64,000 nt of DNA from contig NC_134458.1 in the NCBI RefSeq assembly GCF_047948215.1, forward strand, positions 85,081,260 to 85,145,259, in the 5' to 3' direction. The position numbers and the translations under genes are program-made. Source of the DNA: Lycorma delicatula. Lineage: Eukaryota; Arthropoda; Insecta; Hemiptera; Fulgoridae. Every line of letters begins with the position of its first letter. Position 1 is the stretch's first letter. This document shows, piece by piece, positions 7,581-20,833 of this stretch. The notes below the pieces were generated by a model, which saw only the letters and a program-made list of their open reading frames with translations, searched no databases and was not told where the DNA came from.

Positions 7581-8055
7581 CAGGGTCGGCACTGCAGATG
7601 GTACAGTGCTCTCTCTACCTTACAGCCTCACGTGTAGCTTCCGAACCCCTTCTTTCAATAAACAGACCAAAAAAACAAAACATCTGAACAACATCAAAAT
7701 ATCACACTGTTGGAACTGTGGAGGGCACAGTTCCATACCAGGGTCGGCACTGCCGAAGTAACAGTGCTCTCTCTTCTTACAGCTTAACGTGTGGCTTCCG
7801 AACCCCTTCTTTCAATAAACAGACCAAAAAAAACAAAACAGCTGAAAAACATCAAAATATCACACTGCTGGAACTGTGGAGGGCACAGTTCCATACTAGG
7901 GTCGGCACTGCCGAAGTAACAGTGCTCTCTCTTCTTACAGCCACACGTGTGGCTTCCGAACACCTTCTTTCAATAAACAGACCAAAAAAAAACAAAACAT
8001 CTGAACAACATCAAAATATCACACTGCTGGAACTGTGGAGTGCACAGTTCCATAC
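7581..8055 (+). repeat. A array: 3 monomers
   Basis: Second monomer has the rare AACAGCTGAAAAAC; the third has CCACACGTGTGG and GAACACC. Confidence 0.92.
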
Positions 8056-8511
8056 AAAGATTTTTAAACCTTTTTCTAATAACCTAGGAGATTACTACTG
8101 TCATTCGGCTTAAGGATTGTATATTTTACAAGTATAAAGAAAGAATTAAAGAAAAAAAAGATTTGTTATAGTAAATGTTATCGATAATATCTGGTAAAAG
8201 TACGGAGTGTTTCAGTTAAACAGTGTCTTCACGTACACCGCCTCTGATTACTGAATAACTTAAAAATACCTAAAGTGTAACAGTTCTAAATTTAAATTTC
8301 TAGGTAAGTTTTTACTAATTATTACCTTGTCTTTCAACCTTCCAACACGTTTTCGGATAGATTTCAGGTTCATACAGCCCTTGCTTTCCACCATCTTCTT
8401 TTCACAACAAAAAAAAAACATTCAAAACCGCTTTAATATTCCTTACACCAACTAAACTAAAAAAAAGGGAACGTTCCATACATGCAGAATAAAAAAAAAA
8501 ATATATTTAAC
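8056..8511 (+). repeat. B spacer 8, class beta
   Basis: Like the spacer at 3234 but with AAAAGATTTG. Confidence 0.92.
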
Positions 8512-9614
8512 CAGGGTCGGCACTGCAGATGTAACAGTGCTCTCTCTACCTTACAGCCTCACGTGTAGCTTCCGAACCCCTTCTTTCAATAAACAGACCA
8601 AAAAAACAAAACATCTGAACAACATCAAAATATCACACTGTTGGAACTGTGGAGGGCACAGTTCCATACCAGGGTCGGCACTGCCGAAGTAACAGTGCTC
8701 TCTCTTCTTACAGCCTCACGTGTGGCTTCCGAACCCCTTCTTTCAATAAAAAGACCAAAAAAAACAAAACATCTGAACAACATCAAAATCTCACACTGCT
8801 GGAACTGCGGAGGGCACAGTTCTATACCAGGATCGGCACTGCAGAAGTAACAGTGCTCTCTCTACCTTACAGCCTCACGTGTAGCTTCCGAACCCCGTCT
8901 TTCAATAAACAGACCAAAAAAACAAAACATCTGAACAACATCAAAATATCACACTGCTGGAACTGCGGAGGGCACAGTTCTATACCAGGATCGGCACTGC
9001 AGAAGTAACAGTGCTCTCTCTACCTTACAGCCTCACGTGTATCTTCCGAACCCCTTCTTTCAATAAACAGACCAAAAAAAAAAACATCTGAACAATATCA
9101 AAATCTCACACTGCTGGAACTGCGGAGGGCACAGTTCTATACCAGGATCGGCACTGCAGAAGTAACAGTGCTCTCACTACCTTACAGCCTCACGTGTAGC
9201 TTCCGATCCCCTTCTTTCAATAAACAGACCAAAAAAACAAAACATCTGAACAACATCAAAATATCACACTGCTGGAACTGCGGAGGGCACAGTTCTATAC
9301 CAGGATCGGCACTGCAGAAGTAACAGTGCTCTCTCTACCTTACAGCCTCACGTGTATCTTCCGAACCCCTTCTTTCAATAAACAGACCAAAAAAAAAACA
9401 TCTGAACAACATCAAAATATCACACTGCTGGAACTGTGGAGGGCACAGTTCCATACTAGGGTCGGCACTGCCGAAGTAACAGTGCTCTCTTTTCTTACAG
9501 CCTCACGTGTGGCTTCCGAACCCCTTCTTTCAATAAACAGACCAAAAAAAACAAAACATGTGAACAACATCAAAATAACACACTGCTGGAACTGTGGAGG
9601 GCACAGTTCCATAC
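8512..9614 (+). repeat. A array: 7 monomers
   Basis: Differs from 3691-4792 by CATCTGAAC near 9,245 and CGTGTATCTTCCG near 9,040. Confidence 0.92.
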
Positions 9615-10070
9615 AAAGATTTTTATGTCTTTTTCTAATAATTTAGGAGATGACTACTGTCATTAGGCTTAAGGATTGTATATTGTACAAGTATAAAGTT
9701 AGAATTAAAGAAAAAAAAGATTTGTTATAGTAAATGTTATCGATAATATCTGGTAGAAGTACGGGGTCTTTCAGTTAAACAGTGCCTTCACGTACACCGC
9801 CTCCGATTACTGAATAACTTAAAAACCCTATAGTGTAACAATTCTTAATTTTAATTTCTAGGTAAGTTTTTACTAATTATTACCTTGTCTTTCACCCTTC
9901 CAACACGTTTTCGGATAAATTTCAGGTTCATACCGCCCTTGCTTTCCACCATCTTCTTTTCACAACTGAAAAAAAAACATTCAAAACCGCTTTAATATTC
10001 GTTACACCAACTAAACTAAAAAAAAGGGAACGTTCCATACATGCAGAATAAAAAAAAATATATATTTAAG
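9615..10070 (+). repeat. B spacer 9, class alpha
   Basis: Alpha with CGGGGTCTTTCAG. Ends TTAAGCAGGG, as at 757. Confidence 0.92.
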
Positions 10071-10861
10071 CAGGGTCGGCACTGCAGATGAAACAGTGCT
10101 CTCTCTACCTTACAGCCTCACGTGTATCTTCCGAACCCCTTCTTTCAATAAACAGACCAAAAAAAAAACATCTGAACAATATCAAAATCTCACACTGCTG
10201 GAACTGCGGAGGGCACAGTTCTATACCAGGATCGGCACTGCAGATGGTACAGTGCTCTCTCTACCTTACAGCCTCACGTGTAGCTTCCGAACCCCTTCTT
10301 TCAATAAACAGACCAAAAAAACAAAACATCTGAACAACATCAAAATATCACACTGTTGGAACTGTGGAGGGCACAGTTCCATACCAGGGTCGGCACTGCC
10401 GAAGTAACAGTGCTCTCTCTTCTTACAGCTTAACGTGTGGCTTCCGAACCCCTTCTTTCAATAAACAGACCAAAAAAAAACAAAACATCTGAACAACATC
10501 AAAATATCACACTGCTGGAACTGTGGAGGGCACAGTTCGATACTAGGGTCGGCACTGCCGAAGTAACAGTGCTCTCTCTTCTTACAGCCTCACGTGTGGC
10601 TTCCGAACCCCTTCTTTCAATAAACAGACCAAAAAAAAACAAAACATCTGAACAACATCATAATATCACACTGCTGGAACTGTGGAGGGCACAGTTCCAT
10701 ACTAGGGTCGGCACTGCCGAAGTAACAGTGCTCTCTCTTCTTACAGCCACACGTGTGGCTTCCGAACCCCTTCTTTCAATAAACAGACCAAAAAAAAACA
10801 AAACATCTGAACAACATCAAAATATCACACTGCTGGAACTGTGGAGTGCACAGTTCCATAC
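10071..10861 (+). repeat. A array: 5 monomers
   Basis: Carries the same internal GATGG junction scar near 10,240 as the block at 5249. Confidence 0.92.
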
Positions 10862-11318
10862 AAAGATTTTTAAACCTTTTTCTAATAACCTAGGAGATTA
10901 CTACTGTCATTCGGCTTAAGGATTGTATATTTTACAAGTATAAAGAAAGAATTAAAGAAAAAAAACGATTTGTTATAGTAAATGTTATCGATAATATCTG
11001 GTAAAAGTACGGAGTGTTTCAGTTAAACAGTGTCTTCACGTACACCGCCTCTGATTACTGAATAACTTAAAAATACCTAAAGTGTAACAGTTCTAAATTT
11101 AAATTTCTAGGTAAGTTTTTACTAATTATTACCTTGTCTTTCAACCTTCCAACACGTTTTCGGATAGATTTCAGGTTCATACAGCCCTTGCTTTCCACCA
11201 TCTTCTTTTCACAACAAAAAAAAAACATTCAAAACCGCTTTAATATTCCTTACACCAACTAAACTAAAAAAAAGGGAACGTTCCATACATGCAGAATAAA
11301 AAAAAAAATATATTTAAC
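10862..11318 (+). repeat. B spacer 10, class beta
   Basis: Copy of the spacer at 6040 with AAAACGATTTG. Confidence 0.92.
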
Positions 11319-11946
11319 CAGGGTCGGCACTGCAGATGTAACAGTGCTCTCTCTACCTTACAGCCTCACGTGTACCTTCCGAACCCCTTCTTTCAATAAA
11401 CAGACCAAAAAAAAAACATCTGAACAATATCAAAATCTCACACTGCTGGAACTGCGGAGGGCACAGTTCTATACCAGGATCGGCACTGCAGAAGTAACAG
11501 TGCTCTCACTACCTTACAGCCTCACGTGTAGCTTCCGATCCCCTTCTTTCAATAAACAGACCAAAAAAACAAAACATCAGAACAACATCAAAATATCACA
11601 CTGCTGGAACTGCGGAGGGCACAGTTCTATACCAGGATCGGCACTGCAGAAGTAACAGTGCTCTCTCTACCTTACAGCCTCACGTGTATCTTCCGAACCC
11701 CTTCTTTCAATAAACAGACCAAAAAAAAAACATCTGAACAACATCAAAATATCACACTGCTGGAACTGTGGAGGGCACAGTTCCATACTAGGGTCGGCAC
11801 TGCCGAAGTAACAGTGCTCTCTTTTCTTACAGCCTCACGTGTGGCTTCCGAACCCCTTCTTTCAATAAACAGACCAAAAAAAACAAAACATGTGAACAAC
11901 ATCAAAATAACACACTGCTGGAACTGTGGAGGGCACAGTTCCATAC
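11319..11946 (+). repeat. A array: 4 monomers
   Basis: Copy of 6497-7124, retaining CATCAGAAC near 11,577. Confidence 0.92.
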
Positions 11947-12402
11947 AAAGATTTTTATGTCTTTTTCTAATAATTTAGGAGATGACTACTGTCATTAGGG
12001 TTAAGGATTGTATATTGTACAAGTATAAAGTTAGAATTAAAGAAAAAAAAGATTTGTTATAGTAAATGTTATCGATAATATCTGGTAGAAGTACGGGGTC
12101 TTTCAGTTAAACAGTGCCTTCACGTACACCGCCTCCGATTACTGAATAACTTAAAAACCCTATAGTGTAACAATTCTTAATTTTAATTTCTAGGTAAGTT
12201 TTTACTAATTATTACCTTGTCTTTCACCCTTCCAACACGTTTTCAGTTAGATTTCAGGTTCATACAGCCCTTGCTTTCCACCATCTTCTTTTCACAACTG
12301 AAAAAAAACATTCAAAACCGCTTTAATATTCCTTACACCAACTAAACTAAACAAAAAGGGAACGTTCCATACATGCAGAATAAATAAAAAAATATATTTA
12401 AC
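11947..12402 (+). repeat. B spacer 11, alpha 5' with AGTTAG tail
   Basis: Copy of the spacer at 7125, with the private CATTAGGGTTAAGG. Confidence 0.92.
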
Positions 12403-12877
12403 CAGGGTCGGCACTGCAGATGGTACAGTGCTCTCTCTACCTTACAGCCTCACGTGTAGCTTCCGAACCCCTTCTTTCAATAAACAGACCAAAAAAACAA
12501 AACATCTGAACAACATCAAAATATCACACTGTTGGAACTGTGGAGGGCACAGTTCCATACCAGGGTCGGCACTGCCGAAGTAACAGTGCTCTCTCTTCTT
12601 ACAGCTTAACGTGTGGCTTCCGAACCCCTTCTTTCAATAAACAGACCAAAAAAAACAAAACAGCTGAAAAACATCAAAATATCACACTGCTGGAACTGTG
12701 GAGGGCACAGTTCCATACTAGGGTCGGCACTGCCGAAGTAACAGTGCTCTCTCTTCTTACAGCCACACGTGTGGCTTCCGAACACCTTCTTTCAATAAAC
12801 AGACCAAAAAAAAACAAAACATCTGAACAACATCAAAATATCACACTGCTGGAACTGTGGAGTGCACAGTTCCATAC
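12403..12877 (+). repeat. A array: 3 monomers
   Basis: Copy of 7581-8055 with AACAGCTGAAAAAC. Confidence 0.92.
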
Positions 12878-13333
12878 AAAGATTTTTAAACCTTTTTCTA
12901 ATAACCTAGGAGATTACTACTGTCATTCGGCTTAAGGATTGTATATTTTACAAGTATAAAGAAAGAATTAAAGAAAAAAAAGATTTGTTATAGTAAATGT
13001 TATCGATAATATCTGGTAAAAGTACGGAGTGTTTCAGTTAAACAGTGTCTTCACGTACACCGCCTCTGATTACTGAATAACTTAAAAATACCTAAAGTGT
13101 AACAGTTCTAAATTTAAATTTCTAGGTAAGTTTTTACTAATTATTACCTTGTCTTTCAACCTTCCAACACGTTTTCGGATAGATTTCAGGTTCATACAGC
13201 CCTTGCTTTCCACCATCTTCTTTTCACAACAAAAAAAAAACATTCAAAACCGCTTTAATATTCCTTACACCAACTAAACTAAAAAAAAGGGAACGTTCCA
13301 TACATGCAGAATAAAAAAAAAAATATATTTAAC
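12878..13333 (+). repeat. B spacer 12, class beta
   Basis: Copy of the spacer at 8056. Confidence 0.92.
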
Positions 13334-14436
13334 CAGGGTCGGCACTGCAGATGTAACAGTGCTCTCTCTACCTTACAGCCTCACGTGTAGCTTCCGAACC
13401 CCTTCTTTCAATAAACAGACCAAAAAAACAAAACATCTGAACAACATCAAAATATCACACTGTTGGAACTGTGGAGGGCACAGTTCCATACCAGGGTCGG
13501 CACTGCCGAAGTAACAGTGCTCTCTCTTCTTACAGCCTCACGTGTGGCTTCCGAACCCCTTCTTTCAATAAACAGACCAAAAAAAACAAAACATCTGAAC
13601 AATATCAAAATCTCACACTGCTGGAACTGCGGAGGGCACAGTTCTATACCAGGATCGGCACTGCAGAAGTAACAGTGCTCTCTCTACCTTACAGCCTCAC
13701 GTGTAGCTTCCGAACCCCGTCTTTCAATAAACAGACCAAAAAAACAAAACATCTGAACAACATCAAAATATCACACTGCTGGAACTGCGGAGGGCACAGT
13801 TCTATACCAGGATCGGCACTGCAGAAGTAACAGTGCTCTCTCTACCTTACAGCCTCACGTGTATCTTCCGAACCCCTTCTTTCAATAAACAGACCAAAAA
13901 AAAAAACATCTGAACAATATCAAAATCTCACACTGCTGGAACTGCGGAGGGCACAGTTCTATACCAGGATCGGCACTGCAGAAGTAACAGTGCTCTCACT
14001 ACCTTACAGCCTCACGTGTAGCTTCCGATCCCCTTCTTTCAATAAACAGACCAAAAAAACAAAACATCTGAACAACATCAAAATATCACACTGCTGGAAC
14101 TGCGGAGGGCACAGTTCTATACCAGGATCGGCACTGCAGAAGTAACAGTGCTCTCTCTACCTTACAGCCTCACGTGTATCTTCCGAACCCCTTCTTTCAA
14201 TAAACAGACCAAAAAAAAAACATCTGAACAACATCAAAATATCACACTGCTGGAACTGTGGAGGGCACAGTTCCATACTAGGGTCGGCACTGCCGAAGTA
14301 ACAGTGCTCTCTTTTCTTACAGCCTCACGTGTGGCTTCCGAACCCCTTCTTTCAATAAACAGACCAAAAAAAACAAAACATGTGAACAACATCAAAATAA
14401 CACACTGCTGGAACTGTGGAGGGCACAGTTCCATAC
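13334..14436 (+). repeat. A array: 7 monomers
   Basis: Copy of 8512-9614, sharing CCCCGTCTTTC. Confidence 0.92.
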
Positions 14437-14892
14437 AAAGATTTTTATGTCTTTTTCTAATAATTTAGGAGATGACTACTGTCATTAGGCTTAAGGATTG
14501 TATATTGTACAAGTATAAAGTTAGAATTAAAGAAAAAAAAGATTTGTTATAGTAAATGTTATCGATAATATCTGGTAGAAGTACGGGGTCTTTCAGTTAA
14601 ACAGTGCCTTCACGTACACCGCCTCCGATTACTGAATAACTTAAAAACCCTATAGTGTAACAATTCTTAATTTAAATTTCTAGGTAAGTTTTTACTAATT
14701 ATTACGTTGTTTTTCACCCTTCCAACACGTTTTCAGTTAGATTTCAGGTTCATACAGCCCTTGCTTTCCACCATCTTCTTTTCACAACTGAAAAAAAACA
14801 TTCAAAACCGCTTTAATATTCCTTACACCAACTAAACTAAACAAAAAGGGAACGTTCCATACATGCAGAATAAATAAAAAAATATATTTAAC
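14437..14892 (+). repeat. B spacer 13, recombinant alpha
   Basis: The 5' part matches the spacer at 9615 (CATTAGGCTTAAGG with CGGGGTCTTTCAG). The 3' part has ACGTTGTTTTTCACCC, TTTCAGTTAG and ACAAAAAGGG like the later spacer at 16299. Marks the crossover that shortened HOR copy 3. Confidence 0.9.
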
Positions 14893-15367
14893 CAGGGTCG
14901 GCACTGCAGATGGTACAGTGCTCTCTCTACCTTACAGCCTCACGTGTAGCTTCCGAACCCCTTCTTTCAATAAACAGACCAAAAAAACAAAACATCTGAA
15001 CAACATCAAAATATCACACTGTTGGAACTGTGGAGGGCACAGTTCCATACCAGGGTCGGCACTGCCGAAGTAACAGTGCTCTCTCTTCTTACAGCTTAAT
15101 GTGTGGCTTCCGAACCCCTTCTTTCAATAAACAGACCAAAAAAAACAAAACATCTGAAAAACATCAAAATATCACACTGCTGGAACTGTGGAGGGCACAG
15201 TTCCATACTAGGGTCGGCACTGCCGAAGTAACAGTGCTCTCTCTTCTTACAGCCACACGTGTGGCTTCCGAACACCTTCTTTCAATAAACAGACCAAAAA
15301 AAAACAAAACATCTGAACAACATCAAAATATCACACTGCTGGAACTGTGGAGTGCACAGTTCCATAC
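14893..15367 (+). repeat. A array: 3 monomers
   Basis: Like 12403-12877, but with AACATCTGAAAAAC and CTTAATGTG. Confidence 0.92.
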
Positions 15368-15823
15368 AAAGATTTTTAAACCTTTTTCTAATAACCTAGG
15401 AGATTACTACTGTCATTCGGCTTAAGGATTGTATATTTTACAAGTATAAAGAAAGAATTAAAGAAAAAAAAGATTTGTTATAGTAAATGTTATCGATAAT
15501 ATCTGGTAAAAGTACGGAGTGTTTCAGTTAAACAGTGTCTTCACGTACACCGCCTCTGATTACTGAATAACTTAAAAATACCTAAAGTGTAACAGTTCTA
15601 AATTTAAATTTCTAGGTAAGTTTTTACTAATTATTACCTTGTCTTTCAACCTTCCAACACGTTTTCGGATAGATTTCAGGTTCATACAGCCCTTGCTTTC
15701 CACCATCTTCTTTTCACAACTGAAAAAAAACATTCAAAACCGCTTTAATATTCCTTACACCAACTAAACTAAAAAAAAGGGAACGTTCCATACATGCAGA
15801 ATAAAAAAAAAAATATATTTAAC
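15368..15823 (+). repeat. B spacer 14, class beta
   Basis: Beta with CACAACTGAAAAAAAACATT restored, as in later beta copies. Confidence 0.92.
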
Positions 15824-16298
15824 CAGGGTCGGCACTGCAGATGTAACAGTGCTCTCTCTACCTTACAGCCTCACGTGTAGCTTCCGAACCCCTTCTTTCA
15901 ATAAACAGACCAAAAAAACAAAACATCTGAACAACATCAAAATATCACACTGTTGGAACTGTGGAGGGCACAGTTCCATACCAGGGTCGGCACTGCCGAA
16001 GTAACAGTGCTCTCTCTTCTTACAGCCTCACGTGTGGCTTCCGAACCCCTTCTTTCAATAAACAGACCAAAAAAAAACAAAACATCTTAACAATATCATA
16101 ATCTCACACTGCTGGAACTGCGGAGGGCACAGTTCTATACCAGGATTGGCACTGCAGAAGTAACAGTGCTCTCTCTTCTTACAGCTTCACGTGTGGCTTC
16201 CGAACCCCTTCTTTCAATAAACAGACCAAAAAAAACAAAACATGTGAACAACATCAAAATAACACACTGCTGGAACTGTGGAGGGCACAGTTCCATAC
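15824..16298 (+). repeat. A array: 3 monomers
   Basis: Second monomer has CATCTTAACAATATCATAATC and GGATTGGCAC, recurring near 28,240, 30,895, 33,530, 37,880 and 40,535. Third has CATGTGAAC. Confidence 0.92.
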
Positions 16299-16755
16299 AA
16301 AGATTTTTATATCTTTTTCTAATAATTTAGGAGATGACTACTGCCATTAGGCTTAAGGATTGTATATTGTACAAGTATAAAGTTAGAATTAAAGAAAAAA
16401 AAAGATTTGTTATAGTAAATGTTATCGATAATATCTGGTAGAAGTACGGGGTGTTTCAGTTAAACAGTGCCTTCACGTACACCGCCTCCGATTACTGAAT
16501 AACTTAAAAACCCTATAGTGTAACAGTTCTTAATTTAAATTTCTAGGTAAGTTTTTACTAATTATTACGTTGTTTTTCACCCTTCCAACACGTTTTCAGT
16601 TAGATTTCAGGTTCATACAGCCCTTGCTTTCCACCATCTTCTTTTCACATCTGAAAAAAAACATTCAAAACCGCTTTAATATTCCTTACACCAACTAAAC
16701 TAAACAAAAAGGGAACGTTCCATACATGCAGAATAAATAAAAAAATATATTTAAC
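16299..16755 (+). repeat. B spacer 15, class alpha-prime
   Basis: CTGCCATTAGG, ACAAGTATAAAG, CAGTTAGATTTC, CACATCTGAAA and ACAAAAAGGG, with the TATCGATA palindrome intact. Confidence 0.92.
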
Positions 16756-17703
16756 CAGGGTCGGCACTGCAGATGGTACAGTGCTCTCTCTACCTTACAG
16801 CCTCGCGTGTAGCTTCCGAACCCCTTCTTTCAATAAACAGACCAAAAAAACAAAACATCTGAACAACATCAAAATATCACACTGTTGGAACTGTGGAGGG
16901 CACAGTTCCATACCAGGGTCGGCACTGCCGAAGTAACAGTGCTCTCTCTTCTTACAGCCTCACGTGTGGCTTCCGAACCCCTTCTTTCAATAAACAGACC
17001 AAAAAAACTAAATATCTGAACAACATCAAAATAACACACTGCTGGAACTGTGGAGGGCACAGTTCTATACCAGGATCGGCACTGCAGAAGTAAAAGTGCT
17101 CTCTCTACCTTACAGCCTCACGTATATCTTCCGAACCCCTTCTTTCAATAAACAGACCAAAAAAACAAAACATCTGAACAATATCAAAATCTCACACTGC
17201 TGGAACTGTGGAGGGCACAGTTCTATACCAGGATCGTCACTGCAGAAGTAACAGTGCTCTCTCTATCTTACAGCCTCACGTGTAGCTTCCGAACCCCTTC
17301 TTTCAATAAACAGACCAAAAAAACAAAACATCTGAACAACATCAAAATATCACACTGTTGGAACTGTGGAGGGCACAGTTCCATACCAGGGTCGGCACTG
17401 CCGAAGTAACAGTGCTCTCTCTTCTTACAGCTTAACGTGTGGCTTCCGAACCCCTTCTTTCAATAAACAGACCAAAAAAAACAAAACATCTGAAAAACAT
17501 CAAAATATCACACTGCTGGAACTGTGGAGGGCACAGTTCCATACTAGGGTCGGCACTGCCGAAGTAACAGTGCTCTCTCTTCTTACAGCCACACGTGTGG
17601 CTTCCGAACACCTTCTTTCAATAAACAGACCAAAAAAAAACAAAACATCTGAACAACATCAAAATATCACACTGCTGGAACTGTGGAGTGCACAGTTCCA
17701 TAC
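16756..17703 (+). repeat. A array: 6 monomers
   Basis: Includes CTAAATATCTG near 17,008, GAAGTAAAAGTG near 17,090 and GGATCGTCAC near 17,232, a variant set repeated near 29.3-29.7, 38.9-39.35 and 57.5-57.95 kb. Confidence 0.92.
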
Positions 17704-18160
17704 AAAGATTTTTAAACCTTTTTCTAATAACCTAGGAGATTACTACTGTCATTCGGCTTAAGGATTGTATATTTTACAAGTATAAAGAAAGAATTAAAGA
17801 AAAAAAAGATTTGTTATAGTAAATGTTATCGATAATATCTGGTAAAAGTACGGAGTGTTTCAGTTAAACAGTGTCTTCACGTACACCGCCTCTGATTACT
17901 GAATAACTTAAAAATACCTAAAGTGTAACAGTTCTAAATTTAAATTTCTAGGTAAGTTTTTACTAATTATTACCTTGTCTTTCAACCTTCCAACACGTTT
18001 TCGGATAGATTTCAGGTTCATACAGCCCTTGCTTTCCACCATCTTCTTTTCACAACTGAAAAAAAACATTCAAAACCGCTTTAATATTCCTTACACCAAC
18101 TAAACTAAAAAAAAAGGGAACGTTCCATACATGCAGAATAAAAAAAAAAATATATTTAAC
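17704..18160 (+). repeat. B spacer 16, class beta
   Basis: Standard beta, near the spacer at 15368. Confidence 0.92.
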
Positions 18161-19267
18161 CAGGGTCGGCACTGCAGATGTAACAGTGCTCTCTCTACCT
18201 TACAGCCTCACGTGTAGCTTCCGAACCCCTTCTTTCAATAAACAGACCAAAAAAAACAAAACATCTGAACAACATCAAAATATCACACTGCTGGAACTGT
18301 GGAGTGCACAGTTCCATACTAGGGTCGGCACTGCCGAAGTAACAGTGCTCTCTCTTCTTACAGCCTCACGTGTGGCTTCCGAACCCCTTCTTTCAATAAA
18401 CAGACCAAAAAAAACAAAACATCTGAACAACATCAAAATAACACACAGCTGGAACTGTGGAGGGCACAGTTCTATACCAGGATCGGCACTGCAGAAGTAA
18501 CAGTGTTCTCTCTACCTTACAGCCTCACGTATATCTTCCGAACCCCTTCTTTCAATAAACAGACCAAAAAAACAAAACATCTGAACACCATTAAAATATC
18601 ACACTGTTGGAACTGTGGAGGGCACAGTTCCATACCAGGGTCGGCACTGCCGAAGTAACAGTGCTCTCTCTTCTTACAGCCTCACGTGTGGCTTCCGAAC
18701 CCCTTCTTTCAATAAACAGACCAAAAAAAACAAAACATCTGAACAACATCAAAATAACACACTGCTGGAACTGTGGAGGGCACAGTTCTATACCAGGATC
18801 GGCACTGCAGAAGTAACAGTGCTCTCTCTACCTTACAGCCTCACGTATATCTTCCGAACCCCTTCTTTCAATAAACAGACCAAAAAAACAAAACAGCTGA
18901 ACAATATCAAAATCTCACACTGCTGGAACTGTGGAGTGCACAGTTCCAAACTAGGGTCGGCACTGCCGAAGTAACAGTGCTCTCTCTTCTTACAGCCTCA
19001 CGTGTGGCTTCCGAACCCCTTCTTTCAATAAACAGACCAAAAAAAACAAAACATCTGAACAACATCAAAATAACACACTGCTGGAACTGTGGAGGGCACA
19101 GTTCTATACCAGGATCGGCACTGCAGAAGTAACAGTGCTCTCTCTATCTTACAACCTTACGTGTAGCTTCCGAACCCCTTCTTTCAATAAACAGACCAAA
19201 AAAACAAAACATCTGAACAACATCAAAATATCACCCTGCTGGAACTGTGAAGTGCACAGTTCCATAC
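18161..19267 (+). repeat. A array: 7 monomers
   Basis: Carries GAACACCATTAAAAT near 18,584 and TGTTCTCTC near 18,504, both seen again near 60.7 kb. Also AACAGCTGAAC near 18,893 and CTTACAACCTTACG near 19,148. Confidence 0.92.
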
Positions 19268-19723
19268 AAAGATTTTTAAACCTTTTTCTAATAACCTAGG
19301 AGATTACTAGGTTCATTCGGCTTAAGGATTGTATGTTTTACAAGTATAAAGAAAGAATTAAAGAAAAAAAAAGATTTGCTATAGTAAATGTTATCGATAA
19401 TATCTGGTAAAAGTACGGAGTGTTTCAGTTAAACAGTGTCTTCACGTACACCGCCTCTGATTACTGAATAACTAAAAATACCTAAAGTGTAACAGTTCTA
19501 AATTTAAATTTCTAGGTAAGTTTTTACTAATTATTACCTTGTCTTTCACCCTTCCAACACGTTTTCGGATAGATTTCAGGTTCATACAGCCCTTGCTTTC
19601 CACCATCTTCTTTTCACAACTGAAAAAAAACATTAAAAACCGCTTTAATATTCCTTACACCAACTAAACTAAAAAAAAAGGGAACGTTCCATACATGCAG
19701 AATAAAAAAAAAATATATTTAAC
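19268..19723 (+). repeat. B spacer 17, class beta-2 variant
   Basis: Private GATTACTAGGTTCATTCGG, GTATGTTTTAC and TTGCTATAG. Otherwise beta with CACCCTTCC. Confidence 0.92.
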
Positions 19724-20833
19724 CAGGGTCGGCACTGCAGATGTAACAGTGCTCTCTCTACCTTACAGTCTCACGTGTAGCTTTTGAACCCCTTCTTTCA
19801 ATAAACAGACAAAAAAAAAACAAAACATCTGAACAACATCAAAATATCACACTGCTGGAACTGTGGAGTGCACAGTTCCATACTAGGGTCGGCACTGCCG
19901 AAGTAACAGTGCTCTCTCTTCTTACAGCCTCACGTGTGGCTTCCAAACCCCTTCTTTCAATAAACAGACTAAAAAAAAACAAAACATCTGAACAACATCA
20001 AAATAACACACTGCTGGAACTGTGGAGGACACAGTTCTATACCAGGATCGGCACTGCAGAGGTAACAGTGCTCTCTCTACCTTACAGCCTCACGTATATC
20101 TTCCGAACCCCTTCTTTCAATAAACAGACCAAAAAAACAAAACATCTGAACAATATCAAAATCTCACACTGCTGGAACTGTGGAGTGCACAGTTCCATAC
20201 TAGGGTCGGCACTGCCAAAGTAACAGTGCTCTCTCTTCTTACAGCCTCACGTGTGGCTTCCGAAACCCTTCTTTCAATAAACAGACCAAAAAAAACAAAA
20301 CATCTGAACAACATCAAAATAACACACTGCTGGAACTGTGGAGGGCACAGTTCTATACCAGGATCGTCACTGCAGAAGTAACAGTGCTCTCTCTATCTTA
20401 CAGCCTCACGTGTAGCTTCCGAACCCCTTCTTTCAATAAACAGACCAAAAAAACAAAACATCTGAACAACATCAAAATATCACACTGTTGGGACTGTGGA
20501 GGGCACAGTTCCATACCAGGGTCGGCACTGCCGAAGTAACAGTGCTCTCTCTTCTTACAGCTTAACGTGTGGCTTCCGAACCCCTTCTTTCAATAAACAG
20601 ACCAAAAAAAACAAAACATCTGAACAACATCTAAATATCACACTGCTGGAACTGTGGAGGGCACAGTTCCATACTAGGGTCGGCACTGCCGAAGTAACAG
20701 TGCTCTCTCTTCTTACAGCCTCACTTGTGGCTTCCGAACCCCTTCTTTCAATAAACAGACCAAAAAAAAACAAAATATCTGAACAACATCAAAATATCAC
20801 CCTGCTGGAACTGTGAAGTGCACAGTTCCATAC
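19724..20833 (+). repeat. A array: 7 monomers
   Basis: First monomer has GTAGCTTTTGAACC, typical after beta-2 B. Others show the GAGGA hairpin loop near 20,033, CTGCCAAAG near 20,212 and GGATCGTCAC near 20,362. Confidence 0.92.

Larger units (their letters stand above)
3234..8055 (+). repeat. 4,822-bp higher-order repeat, copy 1
   Basis: Four B spacers with 7, 5, 4 and 3 A monomers between them. The next copy repeats this pattern with the same B subtypes at exactly +4,822 (3234 to 8056). A handful of substitutions separate the copies, for example GGCTTTCGAAC near 3,905 and TTCCGTACT near 4,631. Confidence 0.9.
8056..12877 (+). repeat. 4,822-bp higher-order repeat, copy 2
   Basis: Same B and A order as 3234-8055. 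Private changes include CAATAAAAAGACC near 8,750; CCCCGTCTTTC near 8,895 is shared only with copy 3 at 13,717. Confidence 0.9.
12878..15367 (+). repeat. 4,822-bp higher-order repeat, copy 3 with internal deletion
   Basis: Length 2,490, which equals 4,822 minus 2,332; 2,332 is the distance between the spacers at 9615 and 11947. The missing part therefore runs from within one B to the same place in the next-but-one B, and the B at 14437 is the hybrid left behind. Confidence 0.85.
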
